Shown: positions 18,312-26,126, counted from the first letter of the stretch. The stretch is DNA of 64,000 nt from Pseudomonas sp. Seg1 (GCF_018326005.1 NZ_AP021903.1:248001-312000); one strand, 5' to 3'. A program made the numbers and translations. The notes: generated from the sequence alone by a model not told the origin.

Positions 18312-19037
18312 ATGACGTTACTGGCATCTCCACTGGAATCCATCGAAAGCGCGGTGATCTGGCTGCTGGTGGTTTTTTCCGTCGCCACTTGGGGTCTGGC
18401 ACTGCTCAAGGCTGTGCAGTTCGGCCGTCTGAGAGCACAGGATCGGCGCTTTCATAAACGCTTTTGGGCGGCGTCGAGTCTGGATTCCGCCGCCGAGTTG
18501 AGCGAAACCCAACCCGGCGCAGCAGCGCGGGTGGCACAGGCCGGTTACGCGGCGATTCAGGTCGGTGAGGCGCCGCAGACGAATGATTTGAGCCAGGCGA
18601 TCAACCATCAGGATCGACTGGAACGTGCCTTGCGTCAGCAGATTGTCCGCGAACGGCGTTCGCTGGAGACCGGTCTGGCGGTGGTTGCGAGTATCGGTAG
18701 TACGTCGCCGTTCATTGGTCTGTTCGGCACGGTGTGGGGAATCATGGAAGCGTTGAAAGGCATCAGCGCGGCAGGCTCGGCGAGCCTGGAAACGGTGGCG
18801 GGTCCGATCGGTGCGGCACTGGTCGCGACCGGCGTGGGTATCGCCGTCGCGGTACCGGCAGTGCTGGTTTACAACTACTTTCTGCGGCGTTTGAAACTGA
18901 CCGCCGCCGATCTGGATGACTTCGCCCACGACTTCTACAGCCTGGCGCAGAAGAGTGCGTTCCGCGTGCTGATCCACCCGACGGCGCACAAGGTTGCAGC
19001 GCAGGGCAACGCGGCAAAAGTGAAGGAGGCGTCCTGA
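18312..19037 (+). CDS. exbB: ExbB proton-channel subunit (MotA/TolQ/ExbB family)
   Basis: This 241-residue membrane protein has three membrane segments: near residues 12-30, one in VVASIGSTSPFIGLFGTVWG (about 119-138), and the GAALVATGVGIAVAVPAVLV helix. GLFGTVWGIM and PIGAALVATGVGI are the family signatures. A GAGGGAA ribosome site precedes the ATG. It provides the proton-driven motor with ExbD and TonB. It is between tonB (45 bases upstream) and exbD (1 base downstream). Confidence 0.93.
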   Translation: MTLLASPLESIESAVIWLLVVFSVATWGLALLKAVQFGRLRAQDRRFHKRFWAASSLDSAAELSETQPGAAARVAQAGYAAIQVGEAPQTNDLSQAINHQDRLERALRQQIVRERRSLETGLAVVASIGSTSPFIGLFGTVWGIMEALKGISAAGSASLETVAGPIGAALVATGVGIAVAVPAVLVYNYFLRRLKLTAADLDDFAHDFYSLAQKSAFRVLIHPTAHKVAAQGNAAKVKEAS

Positions 19038-19038
19038 T

Positions 19039-19440
19039 ATGGCCTTCTCCACGCAAGACAGTGATGAGGTGCTCAGCGAGATCAACGTGACGCCGCTGGT
19101 GGACGTGATGCTGGTGCTGCTGGTGGTGTTTATCGTCACCGCGCCGCTGCTGACCAACGCGATACCGATCAACCTGCCGAAGACCGAAGCGGTAGCGCCG
19201 GTCGAGCAAAAAGACCCGCTGGTGGTGAGTATCGATGGCGCCGGCAAGCTGTTTATAAACAAGGATGAGATTCAGCCGGACTTGCTCGAATTCAACCTCA
19301 AGTCGGCCAAGGCCAAGGACCCGGAAGTGCGCGTGCAATTGCAGGCGGATGACGGGGTGAACTACGGGGAAGTGGCGCGGGCCATGGCCTCGATCGAGCG
19401 GGCGGGGATTACCAAGTTGTCGGTGATCACTGCGCGTTAA
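19039..19440 (+). CDS. exbD: ExbD proton-channel subunit (TolR/ExbD family)
   Basis: This 133-residue protein has a single N-terminal membrane helix (INVTPLVDVMLVLLVVFIV) that contains the conserved proton-carrying Asp22. A periplasmic domain follows, ending with the family pattern NYGEVARAMASIERAGITKL. It has a GGAGG ribosome site and is tightly coupled to exbB. It is the last gene of the unit and is followed by a terminator. Confidence 0.93.
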   Translation: MAFSTQDSDEVLSEINVTPLVDVMLVLLVVFIVTAPLLTNAIPINLPKTEAVAPVEQKDPLVVSIDGAGKLFINKDEIQPDLLEFNLKSAKAKDPEVRVQLQADDGVNYGEVARAMASIERAGITKLSVITAR

Positions 19441-19458
19441 CAGAATTTACGTTTTTCC

Positions 19459-19497
19459 GGGGCCGTCTCCTTGGCAGGGTGCGGCCCTTTTTTTATT
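19459..19497 (+). terminator. terminator after exbD
   Basis: The arms GGGGCCG and CGGCCC flank a loop of about 18 bases and run into TTTTTTT. It is positioned 20 bases after the exbD stop. Confidence 0.75.
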
Positions 19498-19512
19498 TCT
19501 GGCACGGAGAAA

Positions 19513-19691
19513 AGCCCCCACACCCTAGCCCTCCCGAAACGTCGGACCGCCCAGAGGGAGAGGGGACTGACCGCGTTGTTTGGCCGCTATACATCGACAT
19601 GACAAATCCAGTCGAACTCAGCATTTGAAAGGCCAGGAGATCGGCTCCCTTTCCCCTCGCCCCCATGGGGGAGAGGGCTGGGGTGAGGGGG
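19513..19691. repeat. repeat region (CACCCTAGCCCTCCC / GGGAGAGGGCTGGGGTG class)
   Basis: The outer pieces CACCCTAGCCCTCCC (about 19521-19535) and GGGAGAGGGCTGGGGTGAG (about 19669-19687) are near complements. Internal pieces (AGAGGGAGAGGGGA, CCCTTTCCCCTCGCCCCC) belong to the same family. A shorter relative lies at 63230-63264. The interior contains CGAAACGTCGGAC, whose reverse complement closely matches an insert in the repeat at 48055. Confidence 0.7.
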
Positions 19692-19819
19692 AAAAGATTT
19701 CAAGCCATGCACAAATCTCATATTCATTTCAGGTCTTAATAAATAGCTTCTTATTCCTTAACGAATATAAATCCCGTCCCTATACTCGCTCAGGAACAGA
19801 CACGCAGGAGAGCTCCCCC

Positions 19820-20401
19820 ATGCGCAACGAATCAATTCGCTACCTGATTGTGCCGGGCTGGCAAGGATCGCCAGAAGATCATTGGCAAAGCCACTGGCAG
19901 AACAGCCTGCCGAACAGCGCGCGGGTGGAACAGGCCGACTGGCTGACACCTCGCCGTGAAGACTGGGTCGCCGCGCTGGCGGAGGCGATTGCCGCCGACA
20001 GCACGCCGGTCATCCTCATCGCACACAGCCTTGGCTGCGTCACCGTTGCCCATTGGGCGGCGACTGCGCCGTTGCAATACCTGCGTCAGGTACGCGGTGC
20101 CTTGCTGGTCGCGCCAGCGGATGTCGAGCGCCCGACGTGCGCGCCGGCACTGCGCAATTTCGCACCGATTCCGACCGATCTGCTGCCATTCCCGAGCCAG
20201 GTGGTCAGCTCCGACAACGACGCCGCCGTCAGTGCCCCGCGTGCTTTGGAACTGGCGCGCAACTGGGGCGCAGAGGCCGGAATTCTGGCCGGCGCCGGAC
20301 ACATCAATGTGAAGTCCGGGCATCAGCGCTGGGAGCAGGGTTTTGCTTATCTCTATCGCCTGCAAAACCGTATGGAAGACCACGCACGCCGTCGCGCCTG
20401 A
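19820..20401 (+). CDS. RBBP9/YdeN-type alpha/beta hydrolase
   Basis: This 193-residue protein starts at 19820 after CAGGAG. The serine-hydrolase nucleophile elbow HSLGC is followed by a late GAGHINVKSGH, which supplies the catalytic His. Both are typical of the RBBP9/YdeN (DUF1234-like) family. The substrate is unknown. A CTTATTCC word lies 63 bases upstream (19750-19757), as at other sulfur genes here, and an SfnR-like activator gene follows 55 bases later. A role under sulfur limitation is therefore possible but is an inference from neighbours. Confidence 0.8.
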   Translation: MRNESIRYLIVPGWQGSPEDHWQSHWQNSLPNSARVEQADWLTPRREDWVAALAEAIAADSTPVILIAHSLGCVTVAHWAATAPLQYLRQVRGALLVAPADVERPTCAPALRNFAPIPTDLLPFPSQVVSSDNDAAVSAPRALELARNWGAEAGILAGAGHINVKSGHQRWEQGFAYLYRLQNRMEDHARRRA

Positions 20402-20456
20402 TTTTTTATTTCTTTAAACGCCCCCGTCTGCCGGCGGTTCTGGGCGGGAGTCTGCC

Positions 20457-21389
20457 ATGAGTTTCGATACTTTCGGTCAGCCGTTGCTGACCTTTCCCGA
20501 TGCGGAAAAAAGCCCCCTGAGCATTCGCGCCAAAGCGCTGGTGTTCGTTGACCCGCGCTCGCGTCAGTTGCGTGAAGAACTTGAGCAATTGGCGCCGCGC
20601 TCGGTCTCGGTACTGATCCGTGGCGAGACGGGGACCGGTAAAGAACTGCTCGCCCGCCACATCCATCGCGCCAGTGATCGCAGTGGCCTGTTCGTTTCGG
20701 TCAATTGCGGTGCGATCAGCCCGACCTACGCCGACGCCGAACTGTTTGGCTACGCCGCCGGCAGCTACACCGGCTCGGCCAGCAGCCGTGCGGGCTGGTT
20801 CGGCTCGGCCAATGGCGGGACGTTATACCTCGATGAAATCGGCGACCTGCCGCTGCCGATCCAGATCAAATTGCTCGCCGCCCTGGAAAACCACGAAGTC
20901 ACCCGCGTTGGTGCGCATCAGCCGAGCCCGGTGGATGTACGGCTCGTCGCGGCGACCAGCATCGATCTGGCGCAAGCGGTGGACGCCGGGAAATTCCACG
21001 AGCGGCTCTATCACTACCTCAGCGAAGGCCAATTGGAACTGCCGGCCCTGCGTGCGCGAATCGGTGACATTCTTTCGCTGGCCGAATATTTCCTCGGCAT
21101 TTACAGCCAGCGCCTGGATCTGCCGGTGCCGCTCATCAGCGAAGCGGCGCAACACGCGCTGGAGCGACACAGTTGGCCAGGCAACACCCGCGAGCTGGAA
21201 AACGTCATTCACTTTGCTTTGCTGGTGAGTACCGGTGACGAGATTCTGCCGGAACATCTGAACCTTCCCGATGCGTCTGGGCCGCAGGTTCAGATCGAAA
21301 GACTGGTCAGGCAAACCAACATCGGCGGTAGCGTCGATGAGCGTAAGGCGTTGAAAGAGCTGCTGATTAACCTGAGCCAGACGCTTTGA
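20457..21389 (+). CDS. SfnR-like sigma54 activator lacking a DNA-binding domain
   Basis: The 310 residues are almost only a sigma54-interacting AAA+ domain. Walker A is GETGTGKE (56-63), Walker B is LYLDEIGD (123-130), and the sensor II region is WPGNTRELENV (240-250). The loop that contacts sigma54, normally GAFTGA, reads GSYTGS (102-107). The protein stops about 60 residues after the AAA+ core with no Fis-type helix-turn-helix. No receiver or GAF domain lies in front. Overall it resembles SfnR, the activator of dimethylsulfone genes in P. putida. It may act from solution, with a partner, or on the adjacent MetQ-type gene. A GGGAG ribosome site supports the start. Confidence 0.8.
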   Translation: MSFDTFGQPLLTFPDAEKSPLSIRAKALVFVDPRSRQLREELEQLAPRSVSVLIRGETGTGKELLARHIHRASDRSGLFVSVNCGAISPTYADAELFGYAAGSYTGSASSRAGWFGSANGGTLYLDEIGDLPLPIQIKLLAALENHEVTRVGAHQPSPVDVRLVAATSIDLAQAVDAGKFHERLYHYLSEGQLELPALRARIGDILSLAEYFLGIYSQRLDLPVPLISEAAQHALERHSWPGNTRELENVIHFALLVSTGDEILPEHLNLPDASGPQVQIERLVRQTNIGGSVDERKALKELLINLSQTL

Positions 21390-21390
21390 G

Positions 21391-21417
21391 CCATTTTGTT
21401 ATGTATGAACAAAATGG
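21391..21417. promoter_or_regulatory. perfect 10-bp palindrome after the SfnR-like gene
   Basis: CCATTTTGTT and AACAAAATGG form a perfect inverted repeat around ATGTATG, starting one base after the stop codon. There is no run of T after it, so it is a poor terminator. It fits an operator for the downstream MetQ-type gene at least as well. Confidence 0.5.
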
Positions 21418-21557
21418 AATATCAAAGTGAATAAACGTTATTGTCCGGGAATAAAAAATCCGGGTATTGTCCGCTTCACGCCAGAGATAGCACTTCACTG
21501 GCACTCGTATTAATAGCCGTCGCCATCAGCGATCGTGATTCTCGATAAGGACACTGC

Positions 21558-22355
21558 ATGAAAAAGGTTCTGTTGTTTACTGCACTGGCGGCTGCTCTGA
21601 CGGCTTCCCTGGCTCAGGCCGGTGAGAAACTGGTCGTTGCTGCGACCCCGGTCCCGCACGCTGAAATTCTAGAGTTGATCAAACCGACCCTGGCCAAAGA
21701 AGGCGTGGATCTGGAAATCAAAGTCTTCACCGACTACGTTCAGCCGAACGTACAAGTTGGCGAGAAGCGTCTGGATGCCAACTACTTCCAGACCAAGCCT
21801 TACCTGGACAGCTTCAACGCCGGTAAGTACAAGGACGACAAGTCCAAGTACCTGGTAACCGTGCAAGGCGTGCACGTTGAACCGTTCGGCGGCTACTCGA
21901 GCAAGTACAAAAAACTGGCTGATCTGCCGGACGGTGCAACCATCGCCATCCCGAACGAAGGCAGCAACAGCGGTCGTGCTCTGATCCTGCTGCAGAAGGC
22001 TGGCCTGATCGAACTGAAAGATCCGAAAAACGCTCTGGCAACGCCGAAAGACATCGCCAAGAACCCGCACAACTTCAAGTTCAAGGAACTGGAATCGGCC
22101 CTGCTGCCACGCGTTCTGAAGGAAGTTGATCTGGACATGATCAACACCAACTACGCGCTGGAAGCCAAGTTGAATCCGACCAAGGATGCGCTGGTGATCG
22201 AAGGTGCAGATTCGCCTTACGTGAACTTCCTGGTGGCCCGTGAGGACAACAAGAACAGCGACGCGATCAAGAAGCTCGCCGCTGCCCTGACCAGCCCTGA
22301 AGTCAAAGCGTTCATCGAGAAGAAGTACAACGGCGCGGTACTGCCGGCGTTCTGA
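21558..22355 (+). CDS. MetQ/NlpA-family substrate-binding protein (orphan)
   Basis: This 265-residue binding protein has a signal peptide ending in SLAQA. It shows no lipobox Cys, unlike many MetQ proteins. Family hallmarks are VVAATPVPHAEILE near the N-terminus, LDANYFQTKPYLDSF, and GATIAIPNEGSNSGRALILL. The family binds methionine and related compounds in the periplasm. No MetN or MetI gene is adjacent; the closest set is at 37505-40072 with its own MetQ. It may serve that transporter or carry a different sulfur compound. It follows an SfnR-like activator gene and has its own terminator. Confidence 0.88.
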   Translation: MKKVLLFTALAAALTASLAQAGEKLVVAATPVPHAEILELIKPTLAKEGVDLEIKVFTDYVQPNVQVGEKRLDANYFQTKPYLDSFNAGKYKDDKSKYLVTVQGVHVEPFGGYSSKYKKLADLPDGATIAIPNEGSNSGRALILLQKAGLIELKDPKNALATPKDIAKNPHNFKFKELESALLPRVLKEVDLDMINTNYALEAKLNPTKDALVIEGADSPYVNFLVAREDNKNSDAIKKLAAALTSPEVKAFIEKKYNGAVLPAF

Positions 22356-22387
22356 TCTGACGCTTGAACCACCCCCTTCAAGGTGTG

Positions 22388-22425
22388 AAAACGCCGATGG
22401 CCAGCGATGGTCATCGGCGTTTTTG
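22388..22425 (+). terminator. rho-independent terminator after the MetQ-type gene
   Basis: The stem AAACGCCGATGGCC / GGTCATCGGCGTTT with a short AGCGAT loop runs into TTTTT about 35 bases after the stop codon. Confidence 0.88.
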
Positions 22426-22456
22426 TGTGCACGCAATTCTCGGCCGGTGATGTTCC

Positions 22457-22580
22457 TGTGGCGAGGGGATTTATCCCCGATCGGCTGCATAGCAGTCGTG
22501 AAATCAGTCAACACGGTGCATCTATAGCCCGATACCTGGGGCCGCTTCGCAGCCCATCGGGGATAAATCCCCTCGCCACA
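22457..22580. repeat. inverted repeat (TGTGGCGAGGGGATTTATCC class)
   Basis: The left arm TGTGGCGAGGGGATTTATCC starts at 22457 and the right arm GGATAAATCCCCTCGCCACA ends at 22580. The arms are perfectly complementary and about 24 bases long. The interior has GCAGTCGT and GCCGCTTCGCAGCCC pieces seen in the relatives at 44271, 48055 and 57975. Confidence 0.9.
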
Positions 22581-22599
22581 AAGTCAGCAGCCAGAAGCA

Positions 22600-22653
22600 A
22601 AGATCGCAGCTTTCAGCAGGTCCATGTAGGAGCCGCCGAAGGCTGCGATCTTT
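22600..22653. repeat. REP-like inverted repeat (GATCGCAGC..GGCTGCGATC class)
   Basis: The arms AAAGATCGCAGCTTTCAGCA and GCCGAAGGCTGCGATCTTT are imperfect complements, in the same class as the element at 6272. It lies directly downstream of the 30-codon ORF and may end its transcript. Confidence 0.75.
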
Positions 22654-22667
22654 TGATCTTGATTGTG

Positions 22668-22760
22668 TCAGGTCGCTTGGGTTTTCAAAGCCCGGCGCAA
22701 CGCCACCAACAATTTCACAATGTCCTGCGGATCCAGTCGCTGCGGCACTTTTACGTCCAT
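22668..22760 (-). CDS. candidate 30-residue small protein
   Basis: A short minus-strand ORF starts at an ATG (22760) with a strong AAGGAAG ribosome site six bases upstream, better than most genes here. The peptide starts MDVKVPQRLDPQDIV, followed by LLVALRRALK, and ends KTQAT. It could form one amphipathic helix and has no cysteine. It is divergent from the amino-acid ABC operon and shares with it an AT-rich region containing CTTATTCC (22872). The pattern P-x-x-I-x3-L-x-A recalls the 22-residue ORF at 44009-44077. It may be a leader peptide, a small protein or chance. Confidence 0.4.
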   Translation of the reverse strand: MDVKVPQRLDPQDIVKLLVALRRALKTQAT

Positions 22761-23041
22761 GTTGTCTTCCTTGTAATGGTTTGGCCGAGGGAGTCTGGCC
22801 AAAAGCTGTTCGTCCTTGGAGGGCTTTCGTGAAAAAGAGACCCTTCCTACAGCGCAAAGGAAAATAGCCTTCTTATTCCTTCCCGGCAAACCCACAAGAT
22901 AGTTTTTTGGGTGATATCAATATGCTTTAACAGTATTTAAGTTCTTGTTTTTATACCTATAAAGTCACTGCCTGCCGGACAGTTACCCGCTGCCCATGGA
23001 CTGCACCACCGTCGCTTACCGAGCGGCGTACAGGACGTTTC
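22761..23041. promoter_or_regulatory. divergent control region, small ORF / amino-acid ABC operon
   Basis: No larger gene is supported here. CTTATTCC lies at 22872-22879, and an AT-rich stretch (ATATGCTTTAACAGTATTTAAG, about 22919-22940) probably holds the promoter of the ABC operon. The ribosome site of the first permease (CAGGACG) is modest. Confidence 0.4.
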
Positions 23042-23707
23042 ATGACTTTCGATTACGCTTTTATCCTCAGCACCCTGCCGGCGTTTCTAAAAGCCGTGGG
23101 CGTGACGTTGCAGGTTGGTTTTATCGCCATCGGCACGTCGTTGCTGGTGGCGCTGCTCAACGCGACGATTCTGGTGTTTCGCACGCCTTACTTGCAGCGC
23201 GCTGTCGGCCTGTATGTGGAGCTGGCGCGCAACACACCGCTGCTGATCCAATTGTTCTTCGTCTACTTCGCCTTGCCGGCAGTGGGGATTCAGGTCTCTG
23301 GCTTCACCGCCGCGATCATCACCATGACTTTCCTCGGCGGCGCTTACCTCACTGAAGTGCTGCGTGCGGGCGTCGATGCGGTGCCGCAGGCACAGTTGGA
23401 ATCAGGTCGTTCCATCGGCCTGTCGCACGGTCAGTTGCTGCGCTACGTGATCCTGCCGCAAGCGGGGATTCTCAGCCTGCCGTCACTGTTCGCCAATTTC
23501 ATTTTCCTGCTCAAGGAAACCACCGTGGTCTCGGCGGTGGCGGTGCCGGAAATCCTCTACACCACCAAAAGCTACATCGCGCTCTATTACAAAACCTACG
23601 AAATGCTCGCCGTACTGACGCTGATCTGCGTGTTGCTGTTCTTGCCGCTGTCACTGTTGCTCAGCCGTCTGGAAAGGAGGCTCCAGCATGGCCAGTTCGG
23701 GTCTTGA
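23042..23707 (+). CDS. polar amino-acid ABC transporter permease 1
   Basis: This 221-residue permease belongs to the HisM/GlnP type. It has several membrane helices and the ATPase-contact loop ESGRSIGLSHGQLLRYVILP. The ELARNTPLLIQLFFVYF segment is typical of polar amino-acid importers. It overlaps the second permease by 20 bases, so the four genes 23042-26004 form one coupled operon. The substrate cannot be read from the permease. The surroundings suggest a sulfur amino acid, but that is inference. Confidence 0.9.
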   Translation: MTFDYAFILSTLPAFLKAVGVTLQVGFIAIGTSLLVALLNATILVFRTPYLQRAVGLYVELARNTPLLIQLFFVYFALPAVGIQVSGFTAAIITMTFLGGAYLTEVLRAGVDAVPQAQLESGRSIGLSHGQLLRYVILPQAGILSLPSLFANFIFLLKETTVVSAVAVPEILYTTKSYIALYYKTYEMLAVLTLICVLLFLPLSLLLSRLERRLQHGQFGS

Positions 23708-24347
23708 ATTGCTTTGGGTGTCGTTGCCGCAACTGGCGAAAGGCGCCGGGCAAACCCTTTCGATTTCGTTTCTGAGCATCGCCATCAGCACTGTCGGCGG
23801 TGTGCTCTACGGTGTGCTGCGCACGCTCAACGTGACGTGGCTGAATGCGATCCTGCGGGTCTATCTGGAGCTGTTCCGGGCGATCCCGGTGCTGGTCTGG
23901 TTGTACCTGCTGTTCTTCGGCCTGCCGATTTTCTTTGGTCTGAGCCTGCCGAGTTTCTGGTGCGCGGTGCTGGTGCTGTCGTTGTGGGGCGCCAGCGAGG
24001 TCGGTGAAGTGGCGCGTGGTGCGTTGCATTCGTTGCCACGCGGGCAGCGTGAAGCGGGACTGTCGATTGGTCTGAACGCACCGCAACTGTTCGGCTACGT
24101 GCTGCTGCCGCAAGCGCTGAAGCGCATGACGCCACCGACCATCAACGTCTACACGCGAATCATCAAGACCAGTTCACTGGCGGTGCTGATCGGCGTGGTC
24201 GATGTGATCAAGGTCGGTCAGCAGATCATTGAGCGCACCTACGAATCAGTGCTGATTTACGGCGCGCTGTTCCTGTTTTTCTTCTTTATCTGCTACCCGC
24301 TCTCGGCCGCCTCGCGCGTGCTGGAGCGGCGCTGGACGCAAGCATGA
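23688..24347 (+). CDS. polar amino-acid ABC transporter permease 2
   Basis: This is a 219-residue partner permease with ELFRAIPVLVWLYLLFFGLP and the contact loop EAGLSIGLNAPQLFGYVLLP. It overlaps the gene before by 20 bases and the ATPase gene after by 4 bases. The GGAGG ribosome site lies inside the upstream gene, a sign of translational coupling. The two permeases would form a heterodimer. Confidence 0.9.
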   Translation: MASSGLELLWVSLPQLAKGAGQTLSISFLSIAISTVGGVLYGVLRTLNVTWLNAILRVYLELFRAIPVLVWLYLLFFGLPIFFGLSLPSFWCAVLVLSLWGASEVGEVARGALHSLPRGQREAGLSIGLNAPQLFGYVLLPQALKRMTPPTINVYTRIIKTSSLAVLIGVVDVIKVGQQIIERTYESVLIYGALFLFFFFICYPLSAASRVLERRWTQA

Positions 24348-25126
24348 GCGCATTGATCGAGTTTCACGGTTTCAACAAATTCTACGGCGAGCAGCAGGTG
24401 CTCAACGGCATCGACCTGCAGGTGAAGTCGGGCGAAGTGATCGTCATCCTCGGCCCCAGCGGCTGCGGTAAAAGCACACTGCTGCGCTGCCTTAATGGTC
24501 TAGAGGTTGCTCACAGCGGCAGCCTGAAGTTTGCCGGTCGCGAGTTGCTCGACACGGCCACCGACTGGCGCGAAGTGCGTCAGCAGATCGGCATGGTCTT
24601 TCAGAGTTATCACCTGTTCCCGCACATGAGCGTGCTCGACAATTTGTTGCTAGGCCCGCTGAAAGTGCAGAAGCGCCAACGCCGCGAAGCGCAGCAGCAA
24701 GCCGAAGCCCTGCTCGAACGCGTGGGCCTGGCGGACAAGCGCGATGCGTATCCAAGGCAGCTCTCCGGTGGCCAGCAGCAACGCATCGCCATCGTCCGTT
24801 CGTTGTGCATGAACCCACGGGTCATGCTTTTCGACGAAGTCACGGCGGCCCTCGACCCGGAGATGGTCAAGGAAGTATTGCAAGTGATTCAGGGCCTGGC
24901 CCGCGAAGGCATGACCCTGCTGATCGTCACCCACGAAATGGCCTTCGCCCGCGCGGTGGCCGACCGCATCGTGTTCATGGATGCCGGACGCATCCTTGAA
25001 CAGACCCCGCCCGAGATTTTCTTTACGAACCCGCAAACCGCACGCGCGCAGCAGTTTCTGGAGAAGTTCTCCTTCGTTGCAACACTGCCAAAAACGAATC
25101 CGACAAAGGAACTGGAACCGCTATGA
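24344..25126 (+). CDS. polar amino-acid ABC transporter ATP-binding protein
   Basis: This 260-residue ATPase of the GlnQ/HisP type has Walker A GPSGCGKST, Q-loop VFQSYHLFPHMS, signature LSGGQQQRI, Walker B VMLFDEVTAALDPE and switch THEM. Walker B reads DEVTAALDP where DEPTSALDP is usual; the catalytic Glu is kept. The start overlaps the permease stop and its own stop overlaps the binding-protein start (ATGA). Confidence 0.92.
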   Translation: MSALIEFHGFNKFYGEQQVLNGIDLQVKSGEVIVILGPSGCGKSTLLRCLNGLEVAHSGSLKFAGRELLDTATDWREVRQQIGMVFQSYHLFPHMSVLDNLLLGPLKVQKRQRREAQQQAEALLERVGLADKRDAYPRQLSGGQQQRIAIVRSLCMNPRVMLFDEVTAALDPEMVKEVLQVIQGLAREGMTLLIVTHEMAFARAVADRIVFMDAGRILEQTPPEIFFTNPQTARAQQFLEKFSFVATLPKTNPTKELEPL

Positions 25127-26004
25127 AAACTGCCAAGTCATCCCTGTTTGTACTGCCGCTGCTCGGCCTCGCCCTGCTGGCTGGCTGCAACAAGACCGAA
25201 GAGCCGGCCAAGCCGAAAGTCGCCAGTGAAAGCACTGCGCCGGCCGGTTATCTGGACAAGATCAAGGCCCGCGACAAACTCATCGTCGGCGTCTTCACCG
25301 ACAAGCCGCCATTCGGTTTCGTCGATGAAGCGGGGCGCTACGTCGGTTTCGATACCGACATCGGCCGTCAATTCGCCAAGGATCTGTTGGGCGACGAGAA
25401 CAAGGTCGAATTCGTCGCGGTGGAACCTGCCAGCCGCATTCCGTTCCTGCAAAGCGACAAGGTCGATCTGATCCTCGCCAACATGACCGTGACCCCGGAG
25501 CGCAAGGAGGCGGTGGAGTTCACCAACCCGAACCTCAAGGTCGCCGTGCAGGCACTGGTGCCGCAGAACAGCTCGGTGAAAAACCTCGATGATCTGGCAA
25601 CCCGCACCACCATCGTCACCACCGGCACCACGGCCGACATCTGGCTGACCAAGAATCACCCGGACTGGAAACTGCTGAAATTCGAGAAAAACTCGGAGTC
25701 GCTGCAAGCCCTGGCCAATGGTCGCGGCGATGCCTACGCGCAGGACAATCTGGTGCTGTTCAGCTGGGCCAAACAGAACCCGGGTTACCGCGTGCTGGAT
25801 GAAAAGCTCGGGGCCGAAGCGCCGATTGCGCCGGCAGTGAAGAAGGGCAACGTCGAACTGCGTGACTGGGTGAATACCGAGTTGGCCAAGCTCGGTGAGG
25901 AGAAGTATCTACTCAAGCTGTACGACCAATATGTGCGTAAAGAGCTGAGCGATGACACCAAGCCTGAGAGCGTGATTGTTGAGGGTGGCAAGTGGCAGGG
26001 GTGA
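25123..26004 (+). CDS. amino-acid ABC transporter substrate-binding lipoprotein
   Basis: This 293-residue binding protein has a lipobox LLAGC at 18-22, so it is anchored by Cys22. The binding-fold signatures LIVGVFTDKPPFGFVDEAGR and GFDTDIGRQFAKDL mark SBP family 3. The segment DLILANMTVTPERKEAVEFT resembles PEB1/glutamate-aspartate or cystine binders. It is last in a permease-permease-ATPase-binding-protein operon and is followed by a repeat instead of a clear terminator. The ligand is not determined. Confidence 0.9.
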   Translation: MKTAKSSLFVLPLLGLALLAGCNKTEEPAKPKVASESTAPAGYLDKIKARDKLIVGVFTDKPPFGFVDEAGRYVGFDTDIGRQFAKDLLGDENKVEFVAVEPASRIPFLQSDKVDLILANMTVTPERKEAVEFTNPNLKVAVQALVPQNSSVKNLDDLATRTTIVTTGTTADIWLTKNHPDWKLLKFEKNSESLQALANGRGDAYAQDNLVLFSWAKQNPGYRVLDEKLGAEAPIAPAVKKGNVELRDWVNTELAKLGEEKYLLKLYDQYVRKELSDDTKPESVIVEGGKWQG

Positions 26005-26016
26005 TTTCCTGTTGAT

Positions 26017-26118
26017 GATCGTTCCCACGCTCCGCGTGGGAATGCCTCCTGGGACGCTCTGCGTCCAGTGGCGCAGAGCGTCACGGGCTGTATTCCCACG
26101 CAGAGCGTGGGAACGATC
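26017..26118. repeat. inverted repeat (GATCGTTCCCACGC class)
   Basis: The outer arms GATCGTTCCCACGCT (26017) and AGCGTGGGAACGATC (ending 26118) are complementary. The internal GACGCTCTGCGTC and GCAGAGCGTC pieces also pair. It separates the convergent ABC operon and AAA ATPase gene. Confidence 0.9.
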
Positions 26119-26126
26119 AGTGGTGA

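Noticed and set aside
21499..21513. Possible sigma54 promoter TGGCACTCGTATTAA upstream of the MetQ-type gene
   Set aside because: The -24 GG is present but the -12 GC is missing at the required 10-base spacing (AA instead), so it is not supported, despite the nearby SfnR-like activator gene.
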